Assembly: GCA_963666415.2 (NCBI GenBank)
Contig: CAXXPD010000003.1
Location: forward strand, 3,782,001 to 3,846,000
DNA from: Bin87 sp963666415
GTDB lineage: Bacteria > Chloroflexota > Dehalococcoidia > Lucifugimonadales > UBA3495
Length of the DNA: 64,000 bases
Direction of reading: 5' to 3'
The notes under the pieces were generated by a model. It had not been told where the DNA came from and did not search any database. It was given only the letters and a program-made list of their open reading frames with translations. The position numbers and the translations under genes were made by a program. Of the stretch, positions 45,180-54,047 are shown piece after piece (positions within the stretch are counted from its first letter, which is position 1; each line of letters begins with the position of its first letter).

Positions 45180-45218
45180 CCTCGCTACTCCTCGCGTTGA
45201 GATTGATGCCCAAGCTCG

Positions 45219-45425
45219 TCAATTCTCCTTGTGCTCGCTTCTCTTGGCGTGATCGTTCAACATTGGGTACCGGCCGCCTATCCTTAGATGCGTCTCCACG
45301 CCCAGCACGTCGAAAAGTGTGGGGAATTTGCGCCCCTTGAGAGCGCTGTTGCCCAACTCCGGGGCGCGGATGGTTCCGGGGCTGACGCCTATCTGATCGG
45401 CCAGCTCGGATTGGCCGATGCCCAA
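45219..45425 (-). pseudogene. XRE-type HTH fragment
   Basis: IGQSELADQIGVSPGTIRAPELGNSALKGRKFPTLFDVLG is a recognisable XRE/lambda-repressor-like HTH, followed by a short tail ending AKRSEHKEN. There is no ATG; the frame continues upstream as GRLTPLKLCKERQKHLG to about 45500 without an obvious start, so this is probably the 3' end of a decayed gene. The rest of 45198-45580 holds no other recognisable feature. Confidence 0.45.
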
Positions 45426-45580
45426 GTGCTTCTGCCGTTCCTTACAGAGTTTGAGGGGTGTTAGCCGGCCCGAGAAAACCTGTGTCCACTCCTCACGCTC
45501 TCACTGGTAATCTAACTCGATCATCTTGACTTGACGGCACTACCTGTACCACAGGTTGACAACCCCGGGCGAGGACTCTA

Positions 45581-46788
45581 GTACCGTGTCAATCTGGTTT
45601 TGTAGGGTAGATATGCTGGAGCTTACGGCGAGCATCTTGGGTGGTAAACCGCCAGTCTATGGCTGATTTTGCTGCGTTGCGCTCGCGTTCGAGCGCCGCA
45701 ACCTCTCGCCGCAGCTCCGGCTCATCGCTGATACGGCGGTTCAGACACCCTCTGCTGAAGACGCTCAACTCGATCTCAGCCATGTTCAGCCAGCTGCCAT
45801 GCGTAGGAGTGTAATGAAACTCGAGGCGTTGGGCGATGCGCCGAGCTTCGCACGGCTCAAATGCTTCGTAGAGCGAGCCGAGCTTGTGGGTGTTGAGGTT
45901 GTCCAGTACCAGCCTGACCACCTCGGCATCAGGGTAGGCCTCGTCCACCAGCCACCGCATCTGGTGCGCGAAGTCCACGGCAGTGCGGCGCTCGGTCACC
46001 TCCACATGTCTCCATCCACCCTTCGGCTCGCAGATCATGAACAGGTTCCGGATCCCGTTTCGCTGGTACTCGGTGTCATAGCGTGCCACCCGTCCGGGGG
46101 CAGCCTCGATGGGCGGACGCACCTCCCCAGTCAATTGCCTGGAGGTCTCGTCGAAACACACTACCGGACGCTCCGGATTGTACTCCGGTTGGTACAGGTC
46201 CAGCACGTCCTCCATCCGCGCCACGAACTCCCCGCTCACCTTGGGGATACACCACTCTTTCTTCTGCCAGGGCTTGAGTTCGTTTTTTTGAGTATCTGGC
46301 GCACCGTCTCCAGGGAGATGCTCTCGGCAAACTCCAACTCCACCACCTGGTCGGCCAACAACTGGAGTGTCCAGTGCGTGTGCCCTGCGGGCGCGGCGCG
46401 GCACGCGAAGGCGATCAGGTGCGCTTCCTGCTTGCCGTCCAGCTTGCGCTCCTGGCCCGGCCGCGGTCGGTCATTGATGGCGGCCTCAAGTCCTTCCTCC
46501 ACGTACCGCTTCCGCGCTCTGGCGACCGTGGCCGCGTTGACCAACAGCACATCGGCTATCTCACGGTCCCGAAGCCCCTGGTCAGCCTTGAGCAGCGACA
46601 GCGCACGCTTCACGGTGCGCACTGACGCCTTGCCTCGCTGGGACACCTCATTGAGACGGGAGCGTTCGGCCTCGGTCAACTCTACTTTATACTTGATGGC
46701 AGCCATGGCTGGGCACTTCCTCACACAAAGATCATGCCCCAGTATGGCTGCTTTCTTATATTCTTACAAATCTACCTGGCAACGGTAC
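45581..46788 (-). mobile_element. IS630-family IS
   Basis: The ends GTACCGTGTCAATCTGG and the complement of GTACCGTTGCCAGG are imperfect inverted repeats, flanked by TA (45579-45580 and 46789-46790), the expected IS630 target. Confidence 0.85.
45589..46706 (-). CDS. IS630-family transposase with -1 frameshift
   Basis: The first frame (ATG 46706) encodes the HTH region (DREIADVLLVNAATVARARKRY). At CTCAAAAAAACGAAC (about 46290) a -1 shift yields KKNELKPWQKKEWCIP, then the DDE part VVCFDETSRQ, VLDNLNTH and GSWLNMAEIELSV. Programmed slippage or a one-base loss could explain it. The length is normal when joined. Confidence 0.85.
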
Positions 46789-46835
46789 TAGCCTAGCGTC
46801 AACTTCGAATCTACGCTGGGCGATTGGGGTGAATT

Positions 46836-48161
46836 ATGGAGATCGAAGATCTGATCATAGACGATCGGCGGCGGGGTATTTTCAGGGTCCATCGGTCGTC
46901 CATGACCTCCGTGGATTTGTTCCGGCGGGAACAGGAACAAATCTTTGACCGATGCTGGATCTACCTGGGCCACGAGTCGGAAGTGGAACATCCCGGAGAC
47001 TACCTGCGCCGCACAATAGCTGGTCGACCGCTTTTCTTGGTCCGTGGTAAAGATGATCAGGTGCGGGTGTTCCTCAATTCCTGTACCCATCTGGGCGCTT
47101 TGATCTGCCGCCGCGACGCGGGGAACGCCGATGTCCTGCAATGCTTCTATCACGCTTGGTCTTTCAACACCAACGGAGAGCTGATCGGTGTCCCCGGCGA
47201 GGATGCCTACGGCCCTTACTTTGACAAAAGCGAGCTGGGCCTGAAGCAACCACCCAGAGTCGAAAGCTATCGGGGCTTTTACTTCGTGAGTTTCAACCCC
47301 TACGTCGATGACCTGGTAACTTATCTGGCTGGCGCTAAAGATTACCTTGACCTGATCGTAGACCAAGCCGAGGAAGGGATGCGGGTAATTCGTGATTCCA
47401 ACAAGTACACCATGAAGGCCAACTGGAAGCTCCTGGTGGAAAACAGCCTGGATGGATATCACCTGGTTCCGACCCATCAAACCTATCTGGATTACATCAG
47501 CAGTCTCGGGGCCGACGACAGCGGGCAAACGGCGGCATCCCGCATCGTCGGCACCGTGAAAGCGCTGGGCAATGGTCATTGTGTGATCGAATCTCCAGTG
47601 CGGAACGGCCGCCCCATCGCCCATTGGCACCCGCTGTTCGGTGAGGAGGCTAGGGAGCCGATCGCGCGAGTCCGTCAGCGGCTGGTGGAAAAGTACGGAG
47701 AAGAGCGGACCCACCGGATGGCCGATACTTCCCGAAACCTGATCATCTATCCCAACCTGGTGATCAACGACATCATGGCCATCACCATCCGGTATTTCGA
47801 ACCGGTGGCCCCCGACCACATGGAGGTTACGGCTTGGCACCTCGTTCCGCGAGAGGAGTCGGAGTCCATGCTGTCCACTCGATTGGACAGCTTCCTGACC
47901 TTCCTGGGATCGGGCGGCTTTGCCACGCCCGATGATGTGGAGGCTCTGGAATCCTGCCAGGCTGGCTTCCGCGCCACCGAAACCGAGTGGTCGGATATCT
48001 CGAGGGGTATGCTCAGTCCTGCCAAATCGACGGATGAGCTTCAGATGCGGGGATTCTGGCGGCAATGGCACGCGAATATGCAGGGGCTGAGCCATACCGA
48101 CGTGCAGGACGGGCCGGTAACGGAAACCGAAGCCGTGCCGGCTTTGGCTACAGACGACTGA
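46836..48161 (+). CDS. Rieske aromatic-ring-hydroxylating dioxygenase, alpha subunit
   Basis: 441 residues. The N-terminal Rieske [2Fe-2S] site is Cys83/His85 (SCTHLG) and Cys103/His106 (CFYHAW). The C-terminal mononuclear iron site has Asn203, bridging Asp206, His209 and His214 (NSLDGYHLVPTH). It inserts O2 into an aromatic or related substrate to give a cis-diol, fed by a reductase not found here. GGGGTGA precedes the ATG. The beta subunit follows after 23 bp and a short-chain dehydrogenase after that, a typical dihydroxylation module. The substrate cannot be named. Confidence 0.9.
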   Translation: MEIEDLIIDDRRRGIFRVHRSSMTSVDLFRREQEQIFDRCWIYLGHESEVEHPGDYLRRTIAGRPLFLVRGKDDQVRVFLNSCTHLGALICRRDAGNADVLQCFYHAWSFNTNGELIGVPGEDAYGPYFDKSELGLKQPPRVESYRGFYFVSFNPYVDDLVTYLAGAKDYLDLIVDQAEEGMRVIRDSNKYTMKANWKLLVENSLDGYHLVPTHQTYLDYISSLGADDSGQTAASRIVGTVKALGNGHCVIESPVRNGRPIAHWHPLFGEEAREPIARVRQRLVEKYGEERTHRMADTSRNLIIYPNLVINDIMAITIRYFEPVAPDHMEVTAWHLVPREESESMLSTRLDSFLTFLGSGGFATPDDVEALESCQAGFRATETEWSDISRGMLSPAKSTDELQMRGFWRQWHANMQGLSHTDVQDGPVTETEAVPALATDD

Positions 48162-48184
48162 CGCCCCGCCGGACCAGGTAAACG

Positions 48185-48679
48185 ATGACAACCGCTAACC
48201 AACCCACGTTGCGCGAGCTGGTAGAGGATTTCCTGTTTAAAGAGGCGGCGCTATTGGATGAATGGCGCCTGGACGACTGGGTCAACTTGTTCACCGAAGA
48301 TGCCCGGTACGTGGTCCCCACCACCGACTTACCGGATGGGGACCCCAAGCGCGACCTGGTGTTCATTGACGAAGATATCGCCCGCCTGCGCGCTCGCGCG
48401 GTGCGCCTGAACAGCCGCTATGCTCACCGCGAGTATCCCTGGTCGCGGACTCGCCGATTCGTTTCCAACGTGCGGGTTGAGGAAACCAATGATGGTGAGC
48501 TCTCGGTAACGTCAAACGTCCTGGTCTATCGGTTCCGTAACGGCGAGGGAGCTCCTTACGTAGGTAGTATCGACTACGTCTTGCGGCGGGACGACGGGGA
48601 TCTGAAAATAGCGTACCGCCGCGCAGTGCTGGATTTGGAGGCTCTCTCCTGGCACGGTGCGGTTAGCATTATCTTTTGA
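48185..48679 (+). CDS. Ring-hydroxylating dioxygenase, beta subunit
   Basis: 164 residues of the SnoaL/NTF2-like small-subunit fold, with EDFLFKEAALLDEWRLDDWVNLFTEDARYVVP and RRFVSNVRVE typical of the family. It has no cofactor and stabilises the alpha3-beta3 hexamer. It starts 23 bp after the alpha gene. Confidence 0.88.
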   Translation: MTTANQPTLRELVEDFLFKEAALLDEWRLDDWVNLFTEDARYVVPTTDLPDGDPKRDLVFIDEDIARLRARAVRLNSRYAHREYPWSRTRRFVSNVRVEETNDGELSVTSNVLVYRFRNGEGAPYVGSIDYVLRRDDGDLKIAYRRAVLDLEALSWHGAVSIIF

Positions 48680-48745
48680 ACACCCGGGTTTCGAACACCC
48701 GGGCCGTTCGATTCGTGGAAGCGCCCGAGTTGTGGAGGCTAGCGA

Positions 48746-49567
48746 TTGAAACTCGAAGGTAAAACGGCGCTGGTGACCGGTACGAGTCCCAACATCATGG
48801 GCGGTATCGCCGAGGAGCTGGCGCGGGAGGGAGCCAACCTGGTTTGCGCCGATATCCGCGCGGACTACGCTGAGAAATGCGCGTCGGGCATAGTTGCCGA
48901 GGGATACGATGCCATGGGGGTAGCCTGTGACGTAACCGACGAGGAACAGGTGGTCGCCGCTATCTCCAAGGCCACAGAACGATTTGGGGGTGTGGACATC
49001 CTGGTGAACGGCGCAGCTGTGTTCAACTTCAAGGGCGTGTTGAACATGCCCGTAGACGAGTGGCGCCGCCAGACCGACATTATTCTCACCGGTGCCTTCT
49101 TGTTCACCAAGCATGTGGCTCATTTGATGATCCAGCAGAATCGAAAGGGCAACATCATCAACATCATCTCCACCGCGGGGCATCAGGGCGAGCCTGGCAA
49201 CGTGGGCTACGGAACCGCCAAGGCAGGACTGATCAACTTCACCAGGTCGGTGGCCATGGAATTGGCCGAGTACGGCATCCGGGTCAACAGCTTGACACCC
49301 ACCGCCACCGACCAATCGGAAGGACGGGAACGGGCCGCCAGATGGGGCGTGGATTGGCCGGCACCCCGCTCGGGACAACGTGCAGCGGGACTACTACCAG
49401 ACGCCAGCAGAGGCGCGCCTTTGCTCAAGCTCCCCAGCCCGACACATTATGGAAAAGCCGCGGTCTTCCTGGCATCCGACGACTCCGAAATGATCACCGG
49501 ATTCGACCTGCGGGTGGATGCCGGCGCAATTTCCAGGTACTGGATTTGGTCTCCTGGAGACGCTTAA
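48746..49567 (+). CDS. Short-chain dehydrogenase/reductase
   Basis: 273 residues, starting at TTG 48746 with TGGAGG upstream. The cofactor loop TGTSPNIMGG (11-20) is a variant of TGxxxGxG; CDVTD (61-65), NGA (88-90), Ser142, Tyr155 and Lys159 (YGTAK) complete the active site. It is longer than a minimal SDR through an insertion around residues 190-230. As third gene of the dioxygenase cluster it may re-aromatise the cis-diol or oxidise a downstream alcohol. Confidence 0.85.
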   Translation: MKLEGKTALVTGTSPNIMGGIAEELAREGANLVCADIRADYAEKCASGIVAEGYDAMGVACDVTDEEQVVAAISKATERFGGVDILVNGAAVFNFKGVLNMPVDEWRRQTDIILTGAFLFTKHVAHLMIQQNRKGNIINIISTAGHQGEPGNVGYGTAKAGLINFTRSVAMELAEYGIRVNSLTPTATDQSEGRERAARWGVDWPAPRSGQRAAGLLPDASRGAPLLKLPSPTHYGKAAVFLASDDSEMITGFDLRVDAGAISRYWIWSPGDA

Positions 49568-49638
49568 ACCCGGTCACGAGTGGGAGTCAAGGGGCGGCGG
49601 GCCCCAAACGGGTAATCGTTGCGACGTGGGCAGGGAGT

Positions 49639-50127
49639 CTATTGGTCCGTGGCGGGTAGGAAGACCGGCAGCACCACCTCGGGATCGTCGACCGCAGGAA
49701 AGAAAGTCACCTGCACCGGCATATCGATGCTGATGTCCTCGGGGGGCACTTGGAGGACGTTGCTGCAAATCCGAAGACCCTTCTGCTCCTCCAGCTCGAT
49801 CATGCAGAGGTTATAGGGAATCTGTTCCTTCTCTTGGATTGCCTGGTGCACCGGGTGTCGGACTATGACGTAGGAGTAAACGAATCCCCGGCCACTGACC
49901 TTGGTCCAGTTGTAGTCCAGAGACGAGCATTCGGGGCACATGGGCGATGGCAGGTGCCGGAACACGCCGCAATCCGAGCACCGTTGGATGCGAAGCTCGC
50001 CGTGCCGGGCTCCTTCCCAGAATCCCCGCTCATAGTCCGGCAACCGATCCAGATCGGGTAGCGGTACGCCTTCCAGGGGCGCGGTCATCGGCCGGGACTT
50101 GACGGGTTGTTTGCTTTCTTGAGTCAT
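49639..50127 (-). CDS. DUF35 Zn-ribbon/OB-fold protein (thiolase partner)
   Basis: 162 residues. An N-terminal helix (YERGFWEGARHGEL) precedes the rubredoxin-like zinc ribbon (CSDC, CPEC), and a C-terminal OB-fold follows (GRGFVYSYVIVRHP...). Such proteins associate with thiolase-like or Ltp enzymes and bind acyl-CoA, for example in side-chain retro-aldol cleavage complexes. It lies 34 bp downstream of the thiolase-like gene. Confidence 0.85.
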   Translation of the reverse strand: MTQESKQPVKSRPMTAPLEGVPLPDLDRLPDYERGFWEGARHGELRIQRCSDCGVFRHLPSPMCPECSSLDYNWTKVSGRGFVYSYVIVRHPVHQAIQEKEQIPYNLCMIELEEQKGLRICSNVLQVPPEDISIDMPVQVTFFPAVDDPEVVLPVFLPATDQ

Positions 50128-50161
50128 TAAAGCCCCTCGCTATCCTTGGACCATCCCGGCG

Positions 50162-51352
50162 CTATCCCCGGCGAATGATCACGGCGGCGCTCAGCTGGGC
50201 CGTGCTACTGCAGGAAAGGACCCGGTTAATCGTCTTGTGGGGCGGCTGAGCGGTAGAGGTGCCTCGGATAAGCCGGACAGCCTCCTGGGGATGGGTCAGG
50301 CCGTGGATATACGCCTCGGAATGATTGCCGCCGTGGGTATTGGTGGGCAGCATGCCATCGAACCGAAGGTTGCCTCCACCTTCCACGAAGTCCTTTGCCT
50401 CGCCTCGGGGCACAAACCCGTAGGATTCAAGATTCAGTAGGCAGAACGGCGTGAAGTGGTCGTAGAACATCAGCGCGTCCATGTCCGAGGCTTGCAGGCG
50501 AGCCCGGGCCCACAGATCTCGGGCGGTGTTCTCCGACTCTGACGCGGCCAGGTCGGGACGGTAGATTATGCCATCGTTCCGAGGGCCGGAGCCTTGGGCA
50601 GCCGCCTCAACCAGGGTCAGGGTGCTGGAGTGGCGCAGTTCCCTGGCCCGCTCCGGGGTCGTCATCACAATGGCAGCGGCACCGTCGTTTTCCTGGCAAA
50701 AGTCCAGGACGTGCAGCGGGTCCACTACCATGCGGGAATTCTGGTGGTCGTCGATGGTGATGGGGTCCCTCCGGAGAGCACGGGGGTTCCGGGAGGCATG
50801 CTCGCGCAAGGTAACGGCGACCCAACCGAAGTGGCGGCTAGTAGCCCCGTACTCGTGCATGTAACGCCGGACGAACATGCCGAAATGATGCGCCGGCGCC
50901 ATGTTGCCCCAGGGAGCGGCAAAGCTCTGCGCCCCGCCGGCAATTCGCTCCGGACCCCTGGCCCGGCCCAAACGTAACCCGGAACGGAGGTTGGCGGCGC
51001 GGAAGCACACCACGTAGTTACAGAACCCGGCAGCAATTGCGGCGGCGGCATGGCCTATCACTGCGTTGCCCGCGCCCCCGCCGTAGGAGACAGATTCCCA
51101 GTGACGCAGGTTCTTGATGCCCAACGATTGAATCAGCAGCGTTTCGTGGTTGGACTCCATGTCGTAGCGCACCAGACCGTCGATATCCTGCGGGGCGATA
51201 CCAGCATCATCGCAAGCGGCCTTGATCGCCTCGGAGGCCAGCTGCAACTCGCTACGACCCGAGTTCCAGGAAAACTCCGTTTCGCCTAAGCCGACGATCG
51301 CGGCCTTGTCCCTTATGCCGTTGGTATCGGCGGGAATAATTGCACCGACCAT
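50162..51352 (-). CDS. Thiolase-like / lipid-transfer (Ltp2-type) protein
   Basis: 396 residues of the thiolase fold. The N-terminal AAIVGLGETEF is typical of the nondecarboxylating SCP-x/Ltp group. Where thiolases carry the nucleophilic Cys the sequence is SYGGGAGNAVIGHA, without Cys, as in Ltp aldolases. The C-terminal GGNHSEAYIHG retains the family histidine. With the adjacent DUF35 protein it resembles ChsH2/Ltp2-type retro-aldolase pairs. The start has GAGGAGGAA; the gene begins 6 bp after the CoA-transferase stop. Confidence 0.8.
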   Translation of the reverse strand: MVGAIIPADTNGIRDKAAIVGLGETEFSWNSGRSELQLASEAIKAACDDAGIAPQDIDGLVRYDMESNHETLLIQSLGIKNLRHWESVSYGGGAGNAVIGHAAAAIAAGFCNYVVCFRAANLRSGLRLGRARGPERIAGGAQSFAAPWGNMAPAHHFGMFVRRYMHEYGATSRHFGWVAVTLREHASRNPRALRRDPITIDDHQNSRMVVDPLHVLDFCQENDGAAAIVMTTPERARELRHSSTLTLVEAAAQGSGPRNDGIIYRPDLAASESENTARDLWARARLQASDMDALMFYDHFTPFCLLNLESYGFVPRGEAKDFVEGGGNLRFDGMLPTNTHGGNHSEAYIHGLTHPQEAVRLIRGTSTAQPPHKTINRVLSCSSTAQLSAAVIIRRG

Positions 51353-51358
51353 TGCCTG

Positions 51359-53785
51359 CTATTCCTCCTCCCAGTCCACTACCTTCCGTTGTTTCAATTC
51401 GTGGATCTGTTCGTCGGTATACCCCAATTCCCTGAGGAGCGGGCGGGTGTGCTGACCTTTGAGCGGTCCGGGGCCGGCCCGTCCCGAGGAATCCGAGAAG
51501 TCGACCACAGGGGAGTACCGCCAGAATTCACCATAGCGTGGCGCTTCTACCTGGGTAAGGAGTCCGTTTTCACGCACGTGGGGATCTTCGTTGAAAAAGA
51601 AACACATTCCCCGATCCTCGGCCTTAACGCATGCTACGTCGGCGGCGGTGAGCAGCTGCTCCCAATACAGTGGATCTTCGCCGGCGAACACCCGGGCCAA
51701 TTCGTCGGCGAGCGCATCGTCGTGTTCCTCTCGCATCTCGCGAGTGGCAAACCGGAGATCGTCCAGAATGTCCGTCCGGTCGATGGTCCGGCACAAGGCC
51801 TCCCACTCGTCCTCGAAGGGACAAGCGAGGAACACCCAACCCGATTTTGCCCGGTACAGGCGGTAGAGCGCGTGCAGCCCGTATCCGTTACTGTCCGGCA
51901 GGGGACGAGGTTGCTTGCCCTCGTGCCAGTAGAAGTCGTCGACATTGGCATAGGCGTTGGCAGCGATCATGGTGGACTCGACATATTGCGCCTTGCCCGT
52001 ACGCTCACGGGCATAGAGGCCCAGTACCAGGCCGACGGCATTGACCATGGCGGTGTTGTGATCGGCGGTGCCGTCGTTCGCCCGTTTGAGCTGCCTGGCT
52101 ACGGTAGCAATATCATCAATGGACATGGACTGGTCCGGCGGTGGAAAAGCGTCCCTTCCCATCTGAGCCACGCCACCGCCGGACACAGCGCCGGCAATCG
52201 GGGCCATGGACGGCCGGTGAGAGTAGGGCCCCGTGGAGCCGTAGCCGCCGGCGTAGAGGTAAACCAGGTTTGGGTTGATCTTGGATAACTGCTCGTACCC
52301 GATGCCCGTGCGCTCGGGGGCGCCTGGGCGCATGCTGTGAAGCAGCAGGTCGGCCTTGGCTGCCAGCTTGCCCATGATCTCCTGACCCTCCGGGGTTTTG
52401 AGGTCCAGACAAATGCCCTCGGAACCTGCCATCGTACGGTGCACCGACATGGGCATACCCTGCCGGCCCCAATCGCCGCCGGGGGCTTCGATGCGGATTA
52501 CCCTGGCGCCCAGCTCGGCTACCAAGGCGCAACCCAGAGGGCCGTTGATCACCGTCCCCAGGTCCAGGAGTGTTATGCCTTCCAAAGGATGCTTCGGCAT
52601 CGGGTTATTGGCGCCGTTGGGATGACTTCTGGCATCACCCTGCAGACGGGCGAGTACTTCTGCAGGGTGATGGCCCGGTGCCGGGGCCGGGCCCTGCGTA
52701 CTGGCCGGGGTGCGCCTCATGTTTACCATGGGGCCAAGCTGTCGCGTGATGCCCAGTCCCGGAACATCCACGTCCTGAACGTTGCCGTTGTGCACGATTT
52801 GGGGATGGTCCAAAGCCTGCTCTGAGGTGAAATAGGGCTCGGCAGCCACGTCGCCAGCCTCGCCCAGGAATATGGCCATCCACTCATCGAGAGTCTTCTC
52901 CTGGACTTTTTCCAGCATGATACGTTCCAGGGCGGCAACGGATTCCTGGTCCAGGAAGGGCGCGGTCTTGAATCGGGGGTCCTCGTAGATGAAGTCCATG
53001 TCCAACCAGTGCACCATAGACCGGAACAACCTCTCGACCACGTTCCCCAATTGGATCCAGTGGCCGTCTTTGGTACGGGCGGGCAGGTAGCCCGTGGGGT
53101 TGGGACGCCCGGTTCCCACCGATGCGCCAGGCGGGGAGGTGTCCGGTTGCGTCTCGACCATCTGGCCATGGATCCAGGAGACGTGATCGTAGGTGGTCAC
53201 GGCCTTCAGCATGCTGGTTTCCACCCGCTGACCAAGGCCGGTCTTTTCTCGCACGTAAAGGGCGGCTGTGATTCCACGAATCAGCGCCGTGGCGGCGGCG
53301 TGGCAAACGCCCTGTACCACGACGTAGTTGGGGCCTTCCCTGGGATTCTGCCCGGCGAACATCATCATGCGGCCACTCTTGGCGGCCACTACGGCGTCGT
53401 AACCCTTGTAGTTGGCGTAGGGTCCCTGGGGTCCGAAGCTGGTCAGCGTGGCATATACCAACTCGGGATGACCGGCGCGCAGGGTGTCGTAGTCAATGCC
53501 CAGCCGTCGAGTGACTCCTGGCCGGAAGTTTTCGACGACAACGTCGGATAGTTGCGCCAATTCCCGGGCACTATCCCGGCCGTCCTGGGTCTTCAGGTCG
53601 AGGACGATGCTTTTCTTGCCGCGATTCCATTGGATGGACCCCGGCGACCTCCTGAATTTTTCTCCACCCGGAGGCTCAACTTTGATGACCTCAGCGCCGA
53701 AATCGGACATCACCATGGTGGCGACGCCACCGGCCCGGCCGCTGGTAAAGTCAAGGACGGTGATGCCATCAAAAACCTGTGCCAT
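51359..53785 (-). CDS. Fused double CaiB/BaiF (class III) CoA-transferase
   Basis: 808 residues, twice the usual length, made of two homologous class III CoA-transferase domains (about 1-385 and 400-808). Domain 1 (VLDFTSGRAGG...VIKVEPPGGE) keeps the catalytic Asp in GYDAVVAAKSG. In domain 2 (LLDLGTVINGPLG...VIRIEAPGGD) the same position, seven residues before the conserved SG, reads Ala (SMAPIAGAVSG). Domain 2 may therefore be structural, so that the fusion mimics the interlaced dimer with one active site. It presumably activates an organic acid to its CoA ester for the downstream thiolase-like enzyme. Confidence 0.85.
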   Translation of the reverse strand: MAQVFDGITVLDFTSGRAGGVATMVMSDFGAEVIKVEPPGGEKFRRSPGSIQWNRGKKSIVLDLKTQDGRDSARELAQLSDVVVENFRPGVTRRLGIDYDTLRAGHPELVYATLTSFGPQGPYANYKGYDAVVAAKSGRMMMFAGQNPREGPNYVVVQGVCHAAATALIRGITAALYVREKTGLGQRVETSMLKAVTTYDHVSWIHGQMVETQPDTSPPGASVGTGRPNPTGYLPARTKDGHWIQLGNVVERLFRSMVHWLDMDFIYEDPRFKTAPFLDQESVAALERIMLEKVQEKTLDEWMAIFLGEAGDVAAEPYFTSEQALDHPQIVHNGNVQDVDVPGLGITRQLGPMVNMRRTPASTQGPAPAPGHHPAEVLARLQGDARSHPNGANNPMPKHPLEGITLLDLGTVINGPLGCALVAELGARVIRIEAPGGDWGRQGMPMSVHRTMAGSEGICLDLKTPEGQEIMGKLAAKADLLLHSMRPGAPERTGIGYEQLSKINPNLVYLYAGGYGSTGPYSHRPSMAPIAGAVSGGGVAQMGRDAFPPPDQSMSIDDIATVARQLKRANDGTADHNTAMVNAVGLVLGLYARERTGKAQYVESTMIAANAYANVDDFYWHEGKQPRPLPDSNGYGLHALYRLYRAKSGWVFLACPFEDEWEALCRTIDRTDILDDLRFATREMREEHDDALADELARVFAGEDPLYWEQLLTAADVACVKAEDRGMCFFFNEDPHVRENGLLTQVEAPRYGEFWRYSPVVDFSDSSGRAGPGPLKGQHTRPLLRELGYTDEQIHELKQRKVVDWEEE

Positions 53786-53965
53786 GGCGCCCCTTTGGTA
53801 GTCAACTGGCCTAGTTGCGCTCAGATGCCCGGGGCCAGTGGGTCAACGTATCCAATTATTCGCGTCCGCCCTGCGCAATTGCCATTGATCCTCGATCCAA
53901 CCCAGTAATATGCTCAAGTCATAGTACGGCCTTTTAGTCGTCGGCACCATCTCCGGCTCACGTGG
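53786..53965. other. Gene-free gap before IS66
   Basis: No gene or clear signal. It presumably holds the promoter of the leftward CoA-transferase operon. It ends in TCACGTGG (53958-53965), the IS66 target. Confidence 0.5.
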
Positions 53966-54047
53966 GTAACAGTTCAGACTTGGTGAGGTGAATTGGCCGA
54001 AGGCGGGTTGCCGAACGCTGGCACGGGTGGCGGTGGTTATGTCATAT

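Noticed and set aside
46788..48191. 467-codon frame antisense to the Rieske alpha gene
   Set aside because: The forward frame has complete Rieske and iron-site motifs; the reverse frame has none.
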